Origin: Streptococcus ruminantium
Lineage (GTDB): Bacteria; Bacillota; Bacilli; Lactobacillales; Streptococcaceae
Direction of reading: 5' to 3'
DNA: 64,000 nt
Assembly: GCF_003609975.1 (NCBI RefSeq)
Contig: NZ_AP018400.1
Span: 570,501-634,500 of the forward strand
The notes under the pieces are model-generated. The model was given only the letters and a program-made list of their open reading frames with translations. It had not been told where the DNA came from and did not search any database. The translations under genes were made by a program, and so were the position numbers. Shown one piece after another: positions 16,555-25,154 of this stretch (within the stretch, counting starts at the first letter, position 1; each line of letters begins with the position of its first letter).

Positions 16555-18630
16555 TTGAAAAAAAAGCGACATCAACCATTTGAACATAGTGGGAATTTTA
16601 TTGCTGTTCGTCTAAATATCTTATTTTCCATTGTGATTCTTTTGTTTATCATTCTCGTCTTGCGCTTAGCAGACATGCAGATTGTCAATCATGATTTTTA
16701 TAGTAATAAATTGTCCACAGCTAGCCAAAAAATCATTAGTAATGGTTCTATACGTGGGCAAATCTATGATGCTAAGGGGAAACCTTTGGTTGAAAATCAA
16801 ATCCAGCAGGTAGTGTCCTTTACACGGTCCAACAAAATGTCAACTCAAGACATGAAAGACGTAGCTAATAAACTCTTGCGGTGGGTTGGTGTTTCCAATG
16901 TAACTATCACTAGGAGAGATAAGGCAGACTATTATTTAGCCAATCAAGAGATTTATAAGAAAGTCGTTGCCAGTCTTCCTGATAATAAACGGTATGATAC
17001 AGATGGAAACTACCTTAATGAGTCAACTATATACTCCAATGCTGTCGATAGCATTCCTGATGAGGCTTTGCAATATTCAGATGAAGAAAATAAGGCAGTC
17101 GAATTATTCAAGCAGATGAGTGGAGCTACCTATTTTTCGACAATCAATCTGGTGACAGATCCCCTTTCTGCGGAGCAAGTTGCGCATATTGTAGCGAACG
17201 AAAATCAGCTCCCAGGCATTTCAACAACCAACAACTGGCAGCGCAGGATTTTACAGACTTCCTTGAGTTCCATTATCGGTACGGTAACAAGTGAGCAAGC
17301 TGGTTTACCTGCGGAGGATGCAGATTATTACTTATCTAAGGGCTATTCTTCCAATGATCGAGTGGGGACAGCTTACCTCGAAAAACAATATGAAGAAGTG
17401 TTACAGGGACAACGTGAGAAAAAAGAGATCAATCTCGATCGAAATGGCAATGTCGAAAGTATGAAGACCATTCAAGAAGGTCAGCAAGGAAATAACATCA
17501 AATTGACGATTGATTTAACTTTCCAAGATGGAGTCAATGCTATTCTTAAGCGCCATTTTGAAAATGAACTAGCTACTGGTAGTGCCCTTTACTCAGAAGG
17601 AGTATACGCTGTCGCATTGAACCCTTCTACCGGTGCAGTACTTGCTATGTCTGGTTACAGCCATGAAAAAGGCTCCAGCAATATTACAGAGAATGCCCTT
17701 GGAACCATCACTAGTGTCTTTACACCAGGTTCCATTATCAAGGGGGGTACGATTAGTTCCGGTTGGGAAAATGGAGTCATTCATGGCAACCAAGTGCAGC
17801 TAGATGAACCCATTTACTTTGCAGGCTCAGCACCGATTACATCGTGGTATGGTACTTACGGTAGCTTTGATATTGATGCGACTCAAGCTTTAGAATATTC
17901 TTCCAACGTGTACATGGTGAAAATTGCCCTTGGGCTTCTTGGGCAGACGTATTCGGCTAATATGTTTCTAAATGATGGAGAGACCTTGAAAAACGCCATG
18001 ACCAAACTTCGTTCAACTTTTGCTGAGTATGGTCTAGGCGCACAGACAGGTATTGACCTTCCCTTGGAGTCTACTGGTTTCTTGCCAAATGATTATACAA
18101 CAGCCAATTTTATCACAAATGCATTCGGTCAGTTTGATAACTATACGCCTATGCAGATGGCTCAATATGTAGCTACGATTGCAAATAAGGGAACTAGGGT
18201 TTCGCCGCATCTTGTTGAGGGGATTTATGCTAACAATGCTCAAGGTGGTCTGGGAGAATTGATTAAAACGGTATCAGGGAAGGAAATGAATCAGGTGAAC
18301 ATTTCGGCTGACAACATGGAGCTTCTCCGCCAAGGTTTTTATCAGGTTGTCAATGGTAACGGTCGCTTTAATACTGGTAGTGCCATCGGTCAAGGTGCTT
18401 CTGTGACGATTAGCGCCAAGACAGGTACAGCTGAAACTTACACAACGACCCCTTCTGGAGAAGTGATAACAGCAGTCAATACCAATGTAGTGGCCTATGC
18501 GCCGAGTGATCATCCAAAGATTGCTGTCGCAGTTGTGCTACCGAACTTGACAAACCAAAATTCGACGACAACCAAGACGATTACCCGAGAAATTATTAAT
18601 CTGTATCAGTCACTTTCCCCAATGAACTAA
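16555..18630 (+). CDS. pbp2b: Penicillin-binding protein 2B
   Basis: This class B transpeptidase (691 residues) works in peripheral cell-wall synthesis. It has a short cytoplasmic tail, a membrane anchor (about 25-45), a dimerisation domain and a C-terminal transpeptidase. Active-site motifs are S393-IIK (after VFTPG), SSN at 449-451 and K622-TG. The start is TTG, nine bases after ATGAGG; a nearby ATG at 16550 is out of frame and stops at once. TATAAT at 16516-16521 is the likely -10 box. It begins the conserved pbp2b-recR-ddl-murF cluster and is a main target of beta-lactams. The residue after SSN is valine. Confidence 0.94.
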   Translation: MKKKRHQPFEHSGNFIAVRLNILFSIVILLFIILVLRLADMQIVNHDFYSNKLSTASQKIISNGSIRGQIYDAKGKPLVENQIQQVVSFTRSNKMSTQDMKDVANKLLRWVGVSNVTITRRDKADYYLANQEIYKKVVASLPDNKRYDTDGNYLNESTIYSNAVDSIPDEALQYSDEENKAVELFKQMSGATYFSTINLVTDPLSAEQVAHIVANENQLPGISTTNNWQRRILQTSLSSIIGTVTSEQAGLPAEDADYYLSKGYSSNDRVGTAYLEKQYEEVLQGQREKKEINLDRNGNVESMKTIQEGQQGNNIKLTIDLTFQDGVNAILKRHFENELATGSALYSEGVYAVALNPSTGAVLAMSGYSHEKGSSNITENALGTITSVFTPGSIIKGGTISSGWENGVIHGNQVQLDEPIYFAGSAPITSWYGTYGSFDIDATQALEYSSNVYMVKIALGLLGQTYSANMFLNDGETLKNAMTKLRSTFAEYGLGAQTGIDLPLESTGFLPNDYTTANFITNAFGQFDNYTPMQMAQYVATIANKGTRVSPHLVEGIYANNAQGGLGELIKTVSGKEMNQVNISADNMELLRQGFYQVVNGNGRFNTGSAIGQGASVTISAKTGTAETYTTTPSGEVITAVNTNVVAYAPSDHPKIAVAVVLPNLTNQNSTTTKTITREIINLYQSLSPMN

Positions 18631-18638
18631 GGAGGTCT

Positions 18639-19235
18639 ATGCTTTACCCTACACCGATTGCTAAATTGATTGATAGCTATTCCAAATTGCCAGGTATTGG
18701 TATTAAGACAGCGACTCGCTTAGCTTTCTATACTATTGGTATGGAAGACGATGTTGTCAACGAATTTGCAAAGAATTTACTAGCAGCCAAGCGCGATTTA
18801 TCCTATTGCTCCGTCTGTGGCAATTTAACAGATCAGGATCCCTGTGCTATCTGTCAAGATACAACGAGGGATCAATCGACAATTTTGATTGTAGAAGATA
18901 GTCGCGATGTGACTGCATTAGAGAATATTCAGGAATATCATGGTCTCTATCATGTTCTACATGGCTTGATTTCACCGATGAATGGTATTGGTCCAGATGA
19001 CATCAATCTGAAAAGCCTCTTGACACGACTCATGGAAAATGAAGTAACAGAGGTTATTGTAGCTACTAATGCTACTGCAGATGGAGAGGCGACTTCTATG
19101 TATATTTCACGCGTCCTTAAACCAGCAGGGATTAAGGTAACCCGACTGGCACGAGGATTGGCAGTAGGTAGCGATATTGAATATGCAGATGAAGTAACCC
19201 TACTCAAAGCAATTGAAAATAGGACGGAGTTATGA
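18639..19235 (+). CDS. recR: Recombination mediator RecR
   Basis: RecR (198 residues) works with RecF/RecO to load RecA onto gapped DNA. It shows the helix-hairpin-helix region ([15 protein letters not shown]), the C4 zinc finger ([16 protein letters not shown]), a Toprim domain ([10 protein letters not shown]) and the Walker-like C-terminal part. The start follows a strong AAGGAGG only 9 bp after pbp2b, so the two genes form a transcription unit. Confidence 0.97.
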   Translation: MLYPTPIAKLIDSYSKLPGIGIKTATRLAFYTIGMEDDVVNEFAKNLLAAKRDLSYCSVCGNLTDQDPCAICQDTTRDQSTILIVEDSRDVTALENIQEYHGLYHVLHGLISPMNGIGPDDINLKSLLTRLMENEVTEVIVATNATADGEATSMYISRVLKPAGIKVTRLARGLAVGSDIEYADEVTLLKAIENRTEL

Positions 19236-19450
19236 TGGATTGGGGTTAAAGGTTCCTAATCAATGATGCGAACAGCTTAAACTCTCCAATCGTTGTCAGC
19301 TATATTTTTAAGTCCTATAAGTGTTCAATGGATAATGGTTCTATGTGAACTTTTTGAAACAGTTACTAAATGGACGATTTTCCTATTTGATTTTGGTCAA
19401 TTATGATATAATAAATCTAAGCAATGCTTAGAGATAAAGAAGGAATGTAT

Positions 19451-20497
19451 ATGTCAAAAGAAACCTTGATTTTATTATATGGTGGACGTTCAGCGGAGCG
19501 TGAAGTATCTGTCTTATCCGCAGAAAGTATCATGCGGGCTATCAATTACGATAAATTTTTCGTCAAAACCTACTTCATCACACAGACAGGTGATTTCATC
19601 AAAACTCAAGAATTTTCTCAGACACCGTCCGCTGATGAAAAGCTCATGACCAATGCGACTATCGTTGAAGCTCAGAAAGTTCATCTGAGCAATATTTATG
19701 AAGAGAATGCGGTTGTTTTTCCAGTTCTCCATGGTCCAATGGGAGAGGATGGTTCTATCCAAGGTTTTCTGGAAGTCCTTCGTATGCCATACGTAGGAGC
19801 TAATATCCTAGCCTCAAGTGTAGCTATGGATAAGATTACTACCAAGCGAGTTTTGGAGTCGGTGGGAATTCCCCAAGTCCCTTATGTGGCGATAATTGAG
19901 GGTGAGTCAATCGAAGAAAAGATTGTAGAGATTGAAGATAAGCTCACGTATCCAGTTTTTGTTAAGCCAGCCAATATGGGATCGAGTGTCGGCGTTTCAA
20001 GAGCTGACGATAGGACAAGTCTACGTGCAGCCCTGAACCTAGCTTTTACGTATGATAGTCGTATTCTTGTGGAGCAAGGAGTAAATGCGCGCGAGATTGA
20101 AGTTGGTCTTTTGGGAAATGCTGATGTAAGAACAACCCTTCCGGGTGAAGTCATTAAAGATGTTGCCTTTTATGACTACGATGCCAAGTACATCGACAAT
20201 AAGATTACAATGGAAATTCCAGCTAAGATTGAAAAAACAATCATGGATAGGATGCGAAAAAATGCCTCTAAGGCCTTTCGTGCGATTGGTGGTTGTGGCC
20301 TATCTCGCTGTGATTTCTTCCTGACAGAAGATGGAGAAATCTTCCTAAATGAGTTGAATACCATGCCTGGATTTACCCAGTGGTCTATGTATCCATTGCT
20401 TTGGGATAATATGGGGCTTACCTATCCAGACTTAATCGAAGAATTGGTTAGCTTGGCTAAGGAAATGTTTGAAAAACGCGAAAGTCACTTAATTTAA
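19451..20497 (+). CDS. ddl: D-alanine--D-alanine ligase
   Basis: Ddl (348 residues) is an ATP-grasp enzyme that joins two D-alanines for the peptidoglycan stem peptide. It begins [20 protein letters not shown]; motifs include the glycine-rich [12 protein letters not shown], the lid [13 protein letters not shown] and the Mg ligands in [22 protein letters not shown] chose the ATG after AGAAGGA; a second ATG two codons earlier is too close to that site. A TATAAT at 19407-19412 suggests its own promoter in the 215-bp gap after recR. A hairpin terminator follows. Confidence 0.96.
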   Translation: MSKETLILLYGGRSAEREVSVLSAESIMRAINYDKFFVKTYFITQTGDFIKTQEFSQTPSADEKLMTNATIVEAQKVHLSNIYEENAVVFPVLHGPMGEDGSIQGFLEVLRMPYVGANILASSVAMDKITTKRVLESVGIPQVPYVAIIEGESIEEKIVEIEDKLTYPVFVKPANMGSSVGVSRADDRTSLRAALNLAFTYDSRILVEQGVNAREIEVGLLGNADVRTTLPGEVIKDVAFYDYDAKYIDNKITMEIPAKIEKTIMDRMRKNASKAFRAIGGCGLSRCDFFLTEDGEIFLNELNTMPGFTQWSMYPLLWDNMGLTYPDLIEELVSLAKEMFEKRESHLI

Positions 20498-20506
20498 TAG
20501 AAACCG

Positions 20507-20532
20507 AGATTGGAATCATTCCAATCTTTTTT
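20507..20532 (+). terminator. Terminator of ddl
   Basis: AGATTGGAA-tca-TTCCAATCT forms a 9-bp perfect stem followed by TTTTT, 10 bp after the ddl stop. Confidence 0.9.
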
Positions 20533-20584
20533 CTTGCACAGTTGGATAAAAAGGAATAGAATGGAGTTTATTCTGGAGGTGTTT

Positions 20585-20965
20585 ATGTATCAAACGATAG
20601 TAAAAGGAAAGCGATTGTTTCAAACGTCATCCCAAGGTTACGGGGATCCGATTACGACTTTTGGTGTAACAGATCAGGGAGAAACGCCAGTCAGTCTGGT
20701 CAATATCGCTCTGGCTTCCTGTGTAGCCATGTGTATCCAAGGCTACTATGCCAGTCAGGAAGGAAATAAGACTATGTCTGTCCAGGTGGAGAGTCAGTTG
20801 GAAAATCAACATTTCAGGCTAAACATTGGAATTGGTGAAGAGGTAGCACTAGAAAAGCAGAAAGAGATTCTTGCTTATATAGAGCAGAAGTGTAAGGTTA
20901 AGGCTCTTTTGAAAGAGGATTTGATGATTGAGACAAGATTTTTTGTTCTAGAAAGTGTGGAGTAA
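20585..20965 (+). CDS. OsmC/Ohr-family protein
   Basis: This 126-residue protein has the OsmC fold signature: a central helix with ALASCVAMC and a second conserved cysteine in KCKVKALL. Cys46 and Cys103 match the peroxidatic pair used by OsmC/Ohr proteins to reduce organic hydroperoxides. The start at MYQTIVKG follows GGAGGT; longer frames cross the ddl terminator. The next gene begins 1 bp after its stop codon, so it is probably co-transcribed with the ABC exporter. The true substrate is unknown. Confidence 0.85.
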   Translation: MYQTIVKGKRLFQTSSQGYGDPITTFGVTDQGETPVSLVNIALASCVAMCIQGYYASQEGNKTMSVQVESQLENQHFRLNIGIGEEVALEKQKEILAYIEQKCKVKALLKEDLMIETRFFVLESVE

Positions 20966-20966
20966 G

Positions 20967-22031
20967 ATGTTTTTAGCAATAGAAGAAATGTGGCAGAATA
21001 AGTTACGTTATGGCTTGATTTTAGGTCTGTTGATCCTGATTTCTTATTTGGTTTTTTTCTTGACAGGTTTAGCTTATGGTCTGATGCAAGAAAATCGAGC
21101 AGCAGTGGATAAATGGCAAGCAGATTATATCTTGCTTCATCCAGATAGTAATCGCTTGATTCCTGCATCAAAGATAGATGTGGCCTTGATTAATCAAGTG
21201 AAGGGGGCTGATAAGGCTCTTATCCGCCAACAGGCTGGGGTTGCTTATGTAGATGAAAAGGCCAAGGAAAGGATCACTATTTTTGCAGTTGAGGCAGATA
21301 GTTTCATTGCTCCAAATGTTGTTGAAGGACGCTTATATGAAAAAAACAGCGAAATTGTCGTAGACAAGACGCTATCAGAAGTAGATGGCTTTGGTTTAGG
21401 AGATCAAGTTTATCTATCAGGTGCTGATGAAAAAGTAACCATTGTAGGATATACAGATAATGCCTATTTTGGTGTAGCACCAGTTGTTTATATGAATTTT
21501 GCAGCTTTTTCAGAACGAATGCAAGCAGACAAACGACAGCCAACTAGCAGCAATCTTGCTAACGCTATTGTCGTTCGTGGAGAAATAAGGGATGTTCCAG
21601 ATAATCTCGAAAAAATTGCGATTGCAGATTTTATTGAGAATTTACCGGGCTACAAGGCACAAAATATGACTTTCGGTTTTATGATTGGTTTCTTGATTGT
21701 TATTTCGGCTATTGTTATTGGAATTTTCATTTTTGTGTTAACAACTCAAAAATCACCGATTTTTGGTTTGATGAAAATTCAAGGTCTCTCCAATGCTTAT
21801 ATCTCTGGATCAGTGCTAGCTCAGACCTTCCTGTTGGCTGGCTTGGGAACAGTTACTGGATTAGTTGGAACTTATCTATCATCTTTTATTTTGCCAAGTT
21901 CGGTGCCATTTGAAAATAACTGGCTCTTCTATACAGTAATCGGCCTGGCTTTGGTCTTGTTTGCTCTTTTAGGTGCCAGCTTTTCTGTGCGTTCTATCTT
22001 TAAGGTAGACCCATTGCAAAATCTATCTTAG
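20967..22031 (+). CDS. FtsX-like ABC transporter permease (HrtB-like)
   Basis: This membrane protein (354 residues) has an N-terminal helix, a large extracellular MacB-like domain and three C-terminal helices (about 238-260, 280-305, 318-345). The N-terminus MFLAIEEMWQNKLRYGLILGL and overall length resemble HrtB, the permease of the haem-detoxifying HrtBA exporter. It starts at the ATG after GGAG, 1 bp beyond the OsmC gene, and the ATPase gene follows 10 bp later. No haem-sensing regulator (hssRS or hrtR) adjoins it, so haem export is a family-based guess. Confidence 0.82.
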   Translation: MFLAIEEMWQNKLRYGLILGLLILISYLVFFLTGLAYGLMQENRAAVDKWQADYILLHPDSNRLIPASKIDVALINQVKGADKALIRQQAGVAYVDEKAKERITIFAVEADSFIAPNVVEGRLYEKNSEIVVDKTLSEVDGFGLGDQVYLSGADEKVTIVGYTDNAYFGVAPVVYMNFAAFSERMQADKRQPTSSNLANAIVVRGEIRDVPDNLEKIAIADFIENLPGYKAQNMTFGFMIGFLIVISAIVIGIFIFVLTTQKSPIFGLMKIQGLSNAYISGSVLAQTFLLAGLGTVTGLVGTYLSSFILPSSVPFENNWLFYTVIGLALVLFALLGASFSVRSIFKVDPLQNLS

Positions 22032-22041
22032 GAGATTCACC

Positions 22042-22710
22042 ATGAAAACACTTATTTTTGAAAATATTAGTAAGACCTTCCAAGACGGTAGTCAGACTAT
22101 TACAGCTTTAAAGTCAACCAATTTTAGTATTGAGGAAGGCGATTTTGTTGCTATTATTGGACCATCAGGTTCTGGGAAATCTACTTTTCTAACAGTAGCT
22201 GGAGGTCTGCAAACACCATCGACAGGTCATGTCTTAATCAACCAATCAGACTATTCAGCTTTGTCTGAGAAGAAACGGGCTCAGCTTCGCTATAAGGATA
22301 TTGGTTTTGTCTTACAGGCTTCAAACCTGATCCCTTTTTTGACGGTCGAAAAGCAGTTGACCTTGGTGGATAAAATCAATAAGAATGTCAATCCTAGCAA
22401 ACGTCAGGAACTGCTAGCAGAATTGGGGGTTGACCACCTCAAAAATAAGTTTCCTAAGGACCTTTCAGGAGGTGAGCGACAGCGCGTGGCTATTGCACGG
22501 GCCCTTTACAATGATCCGAGCTTGATTCTGGTTGACGAGCCTACTGCTAGCTTAGACACCGAACGTGCCTATGAAGTAGTAGAACTTCTAGCCAAGGAGT
22601 CAAAAGAACGTAAGAAATCCATTATTATGGTGACGCATGATCAACGTATGATTGAAAAATGTGATAAAGTGTACGAGATGAAAGACGGTATGTTGACTCA
22701 AGTTCGGTAA
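22042..22710 (+). CDS. ABC transporter ATP-binding protein (HrtA/LolD-like)
   Basis: This 222-residue ATPase has Walker A GPSGSGKST, Q-loop FVLQASNLIPFLTV, signature LSGGERQR, Walker B LILVDEPTASLD and H-loop VTHDQRM. This MacB/LolD-type subfamily works with FtsX-like permeases as mechanotransmission or efflux systems, and its partner is the gene just upstream. Start ATG follows GGAGATTCACC. Closest recognisable type is HrtA. Confidence 0.9.
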   Translation: MKTLIFENISKTFQDGSQTITALKSTNFSIEEGDFVAIIGPSGSGKSTFLTVAGGLQTPSTGHVLINQSDYSALSEKKRAQLRYKDIGFVLQASNLIPFLTVEKQLTLVDKINKNVNPSKRQELLAELGVDHLKNKFPKDLSGGERQRVAIARALYNDPSLILVDEPTASLDTERAYEVVELLAKESKERKKSIIMVTHDQRMIEKCDKVYEMKDGMLTQVR

Positions 22711-22735
22711 AAAAGTGGTATAAGTGATATAATAG

Positions 22736-22754
22736 AAGGAGCGAAAGCTCTTTT
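22736..22754 (+). terminator. GNRA-type hairpin between the ABC exporter and murF
   Basis: AAGGAGC-gaaa-GCTCTTTT forms a short stable hairpin capped by GAAA and followed by T residues. TATAAT lies just before it at 22728-22733, so it may be a terminator or sit at the 5' end of the murF message. Confidence 0.5.
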
Positions 22755-22770
22755 GATTTTGGAGAAATAC

Positions 22771-24132
22771 ATGAAATTACATCTACACGAAATTGCTCAG
22801 GCATTGAGCGCAAAAAACGATATAAGTACCTACCCTGATAGGACTCTTAACAAGGTTGAATTTGATAGCCGCAAGATTGAAACAGGAGACCTTTTTGTTC
22901 CTCTTAAAGGTGTGCGTGACGGTCATGACTTTATTCCAGTTGCTTTTGATAATGGCTGCGCAGTTACTCTATCTGAGAAAAGCCTTGATGTTCCCCATAT
23001 TCTAGTTGATGATTGCTTGGCTGCGCTACAAAAATTAGCTGCCTACTATCTAGAAAAAACAGGTGTTGAGGTCATAGCAGTCACTGGCTCAAACGGAAAA
23101 ACAACGACTAAGGACATGATTCATGATGTTCTAGCAACGACTTACAAAACCTATAAGACCCAGGGCAACTATAACAATGAAATCGGCCTGCCTTATACCA
23201 TCCTTCATATGCCAGATGAAACAGAGAAACTAGTTTTGGAAATGGGGCAGGATCATCTTGGCGATATTCATCTGTTATCTAAACTTGCCAAACCCAGTCT
23301 ATCGGTTATCACGCTTTTTGGCGAGGCGCATTTAGAATTCTTTGGATCGCGTGAGCAGATTGCGCAAGGGAAATTACAGATTGCAGATGGCATGTCTGCT
23401 GGAGGCGAACTGATTATTCCGGCTGATCCAATCGCAGAAGCCCATTTACCTATCAATCAAAAAATCATCCGTTTTGGAGATGGTGCTGATCTGCAGCTAA
23501 CAAGCCTAATCGAATCCAAAGACAGTTTGAACTTTACGGTCAACTTTATCAACGGGGAGATTTTCCTTCCCGTGACGGGGAAATACAATGCAACGAATGC
23601 TATGATAGCTAGTTATGTTGGGAAGAGTTTAGGTGTGGCAGAGGAAGCTATTAAATCCGCTTTGGCCAACCTCAACCTAACTCGCAATCGTACCGAGTGG
23701 AAAAAGGCAGCAAACGGTGCAGATATTCTCAGCGATGTTTACAATGCCAATCCAACAGCAATGCGCTTGATTTTGGAAACTTTTTCAACCATTCCAGCCA
23801 ATGAAGGTGGTAAGAAAATTGCAGTTTTGGCGGATATGAAGGAGTTGGGACAGGAATCTGTTGCCCTCCATAACCAACTGATTTTGAGTCTGTCGCCAGA
23901 TGTTTTAGATACGGTTATTTTCTACGGTCAAGATATTGAGGGCTTGGCTCAGCTAGCCAGTCAGATGTTTCCGATTGGTAAGGTTTATTTTTTCCGAAAA
24001 AATGCAGATCAGGATCAATTTGAGGATCTAGTCAGTCAAGTACAGACAGTTCTTGGTAAGCATGATCAGATTTTGCTCAAAGGCTCCAATTCGATGAATC
24101 TGGCGAAATTGGTTGAGTTCTTAGCAGGTTAG
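22771..24132 (+). CDS. murF: UDP-MurNAc-tripeptide--D-alanyl-D-alanine ligase
   Basis: MurF (453 residues) adds the D-Ala-D-Ala made by Ddl to UDP-MurNAc-tripeptide, the last cytoplasmic step of precursor synthesis. The ATP-binding loop is AVTGSNGKTTTKDM, the central domain has LEMGQDHLGDI, and the C-terminal Mur ligase domain includes LSDVYNANPTAMR and FYGQDIEG. The start MKLHLHEIAQ follows GGAG. It completes the streptococcal pbp2b-recR-ddl-murF neighbourhood, here interrupted by the OsmC/ABC genes. A terminator follows immediately. Confidence 0.96.
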   Translation: MKLHLHEIAQALSAKNDISTYPDRTLNKVEFDSRKIETGDLFVPLKGVRDGHDFIPVAFDNGCAVTLSEKSLDVPHILVDDCLAALQKLAAYYLEKTGVEVIAVTGSNGKTTTKDMIHDVLATTYKTYKTQGNYNNEIGLPYTILHMPDETEKLVLEMGQDHLGDIHLLSKLAKPSLSVITLFGEAHLEFFGSREQIAQGKLQIADGMSAGGELIIPADPIAEAHLPINQKIIRFGDGADLQLTSLIESKDSLNFTVNFINGEIFLPVTGKYNATNAMIASYVGKSLGVAEEAIKSALANLNLTRNRTEWKKAANGADILSDVYNANPTAMRLILETFSTIPANEGGKKIAVLADMKELGQESVALHNQLILSLSPDVLDTVIFYGQDIEGLAQLASQMFPIGKVYFFRKNADQDQFEDLVSQVQTVLGKHDQILLKGSNSMNLAKLVEFLAG

Positions 24133-24162
24133 AGAGGGATTGTCCAGTCCCTCTTCTTTTTA
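24133..24162 (+). terminator. Terminator of murF
   Basis: AGAGGGA and TCCCTCT form a hairpin starting at the murF stop codon and followed by TCTTTTT. Confidence 0.8.
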
Positions 24163-24227
24163 CCCTTCTTGTCAAATGAACTAGGATTTGATATACTAAA
24201 CTCAAGTTTTTGAAGGGAGTTTGATGC

Positions 24228-24911
24228 GTGACTGAATTTTTCACCAATCATATTTCTAAGGCACCATCTTTAAGTCTATCGGGATACCTCGCCCTTATTC
24301 TGATTTTTTTTGCCTTAATGTATCTTTCATGCTGTTTCTATCAAAAAAAGTGGTATCGTTCCTTGTTTTGGTGGCTACAGTTTTTCCAAATCGTGAGCTT
24401 GTATTCTTGGTACATAGCGGTATCTTGGCCCTTATCTGAAAGTTTACCTTTTTATCATTGTCGACTAGCGATGCTTTTTATTCTTTGGGCAAAACCAGGT
24501 CCATTGAAACGTTATTTTGCCTATCTGGGTCTCTTTGGTTCATTGGTCGCTTTTATCTACCCTGTCTTTGATCCCTTTGCTTTTCCTCATTTGACATTTT
24601 TCACCTTTGTGGTGGGGCATTATGCACTAGCTGTCAACTGTCTCCTTTACCTGCTATCTGATTCGCAAATGGAAGTCTTGGATAGGAAAGAGGTGGTAAG
24701 ATATACGGTCACCATGAATACTTTTCTACTTTTTGTGAATGCACTACTTGGTGGAAATTACGGTTTCTTAAGTCATACACCTCTAGTTAATAGTCGAAAT
24801 ATTCCTTTGAATTTTCTATTGGTAACGGTTATATTTTGTTTTGCAATTTTGTCAGGTCAGTCTATGGTAGCCTACTTGAAGAAGAGAGACTGGTCAATCG
24901 TTCAGGACTGA
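24228..24911 (+). CDS. YwaF-type (TIGR02206-like) integral membrane protein
   Basis: This 227-residue protein has about six transmembrane helices and no catalytic domain. Features such as YHCRLAMLF, HLTFFTFVVGHY and NYGFLSHTP are typical of the YwaF/TIGR02206 family of unknown function. The start is GTG after AAGGGAG; an ATG four bases earlier is out of frame and ends after three codons. A good terminator lies at 24971-25007. I cannot assign a role. Confidence 0.8.
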   Translation: MTEFFTNHISKAPSLSLSGYLALILIFFALMYLSCCFYQKKWYRSLFWWLQFFQIVSLYSWYIAVSWPLSESLPFYHCRLAMLFILWAKPGPLKRYFAYLGLFGSLVAFIYPVFDPFAFPHLTFFTFVVGHYALAVNCLLYLLSDSQMEVLDRKEVVRYTVTMNTFLLFVNALLGGNYGFLSHTPLVNSRNIPLNFLLVTVIFCFAILSGQSMVAYLKKRDWSIVQD

Positions 24912-24970
24912 GCGATTTTATGCACATCGAAGAAAGATTAGTTTGACAAAATGCATTCTGGCAGATAGCC

Positions 24971-25007
24971 AAACGAGCAGATTCAGTTTGAATTGCTCGT
25001 TTTTTCT
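24971..25007 (+). terminator. Terminator of the YwaF-type gene
   Basis: AACGAGCA and TGCTCGTT pair, with an inner ATTCA/TGAAT stem, and are followed by TTTTTTC. Confidence 0.85.
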
Positions 25008-25059
25008 TATCATGAGTGGAAATCTTATCACGATAGTCTTTAGAAAAGGACAAAAATAA

Positions 25060-25122
25060 AAAACACAGAAAATGTTGGCTTCCTGAATAGATCAATAGAC
25101 CAAGTCAGCATTTCTGTGTTTT
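25060..25122. terminator. Long bidirectional terminator element
   Basis: AAAACACAGAAAATG pairs with CATTTCTGTGTTTT, with further weak pairing inside. It lies between convergent genes and would end the minus-strand P-type ATPase message. A related palindrome occurs at 57070-57124. Confidence 0.75.
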
Positions 25123-25154
25123 ATTTATCAGCTAGTAATGATTCATCCCCACTT

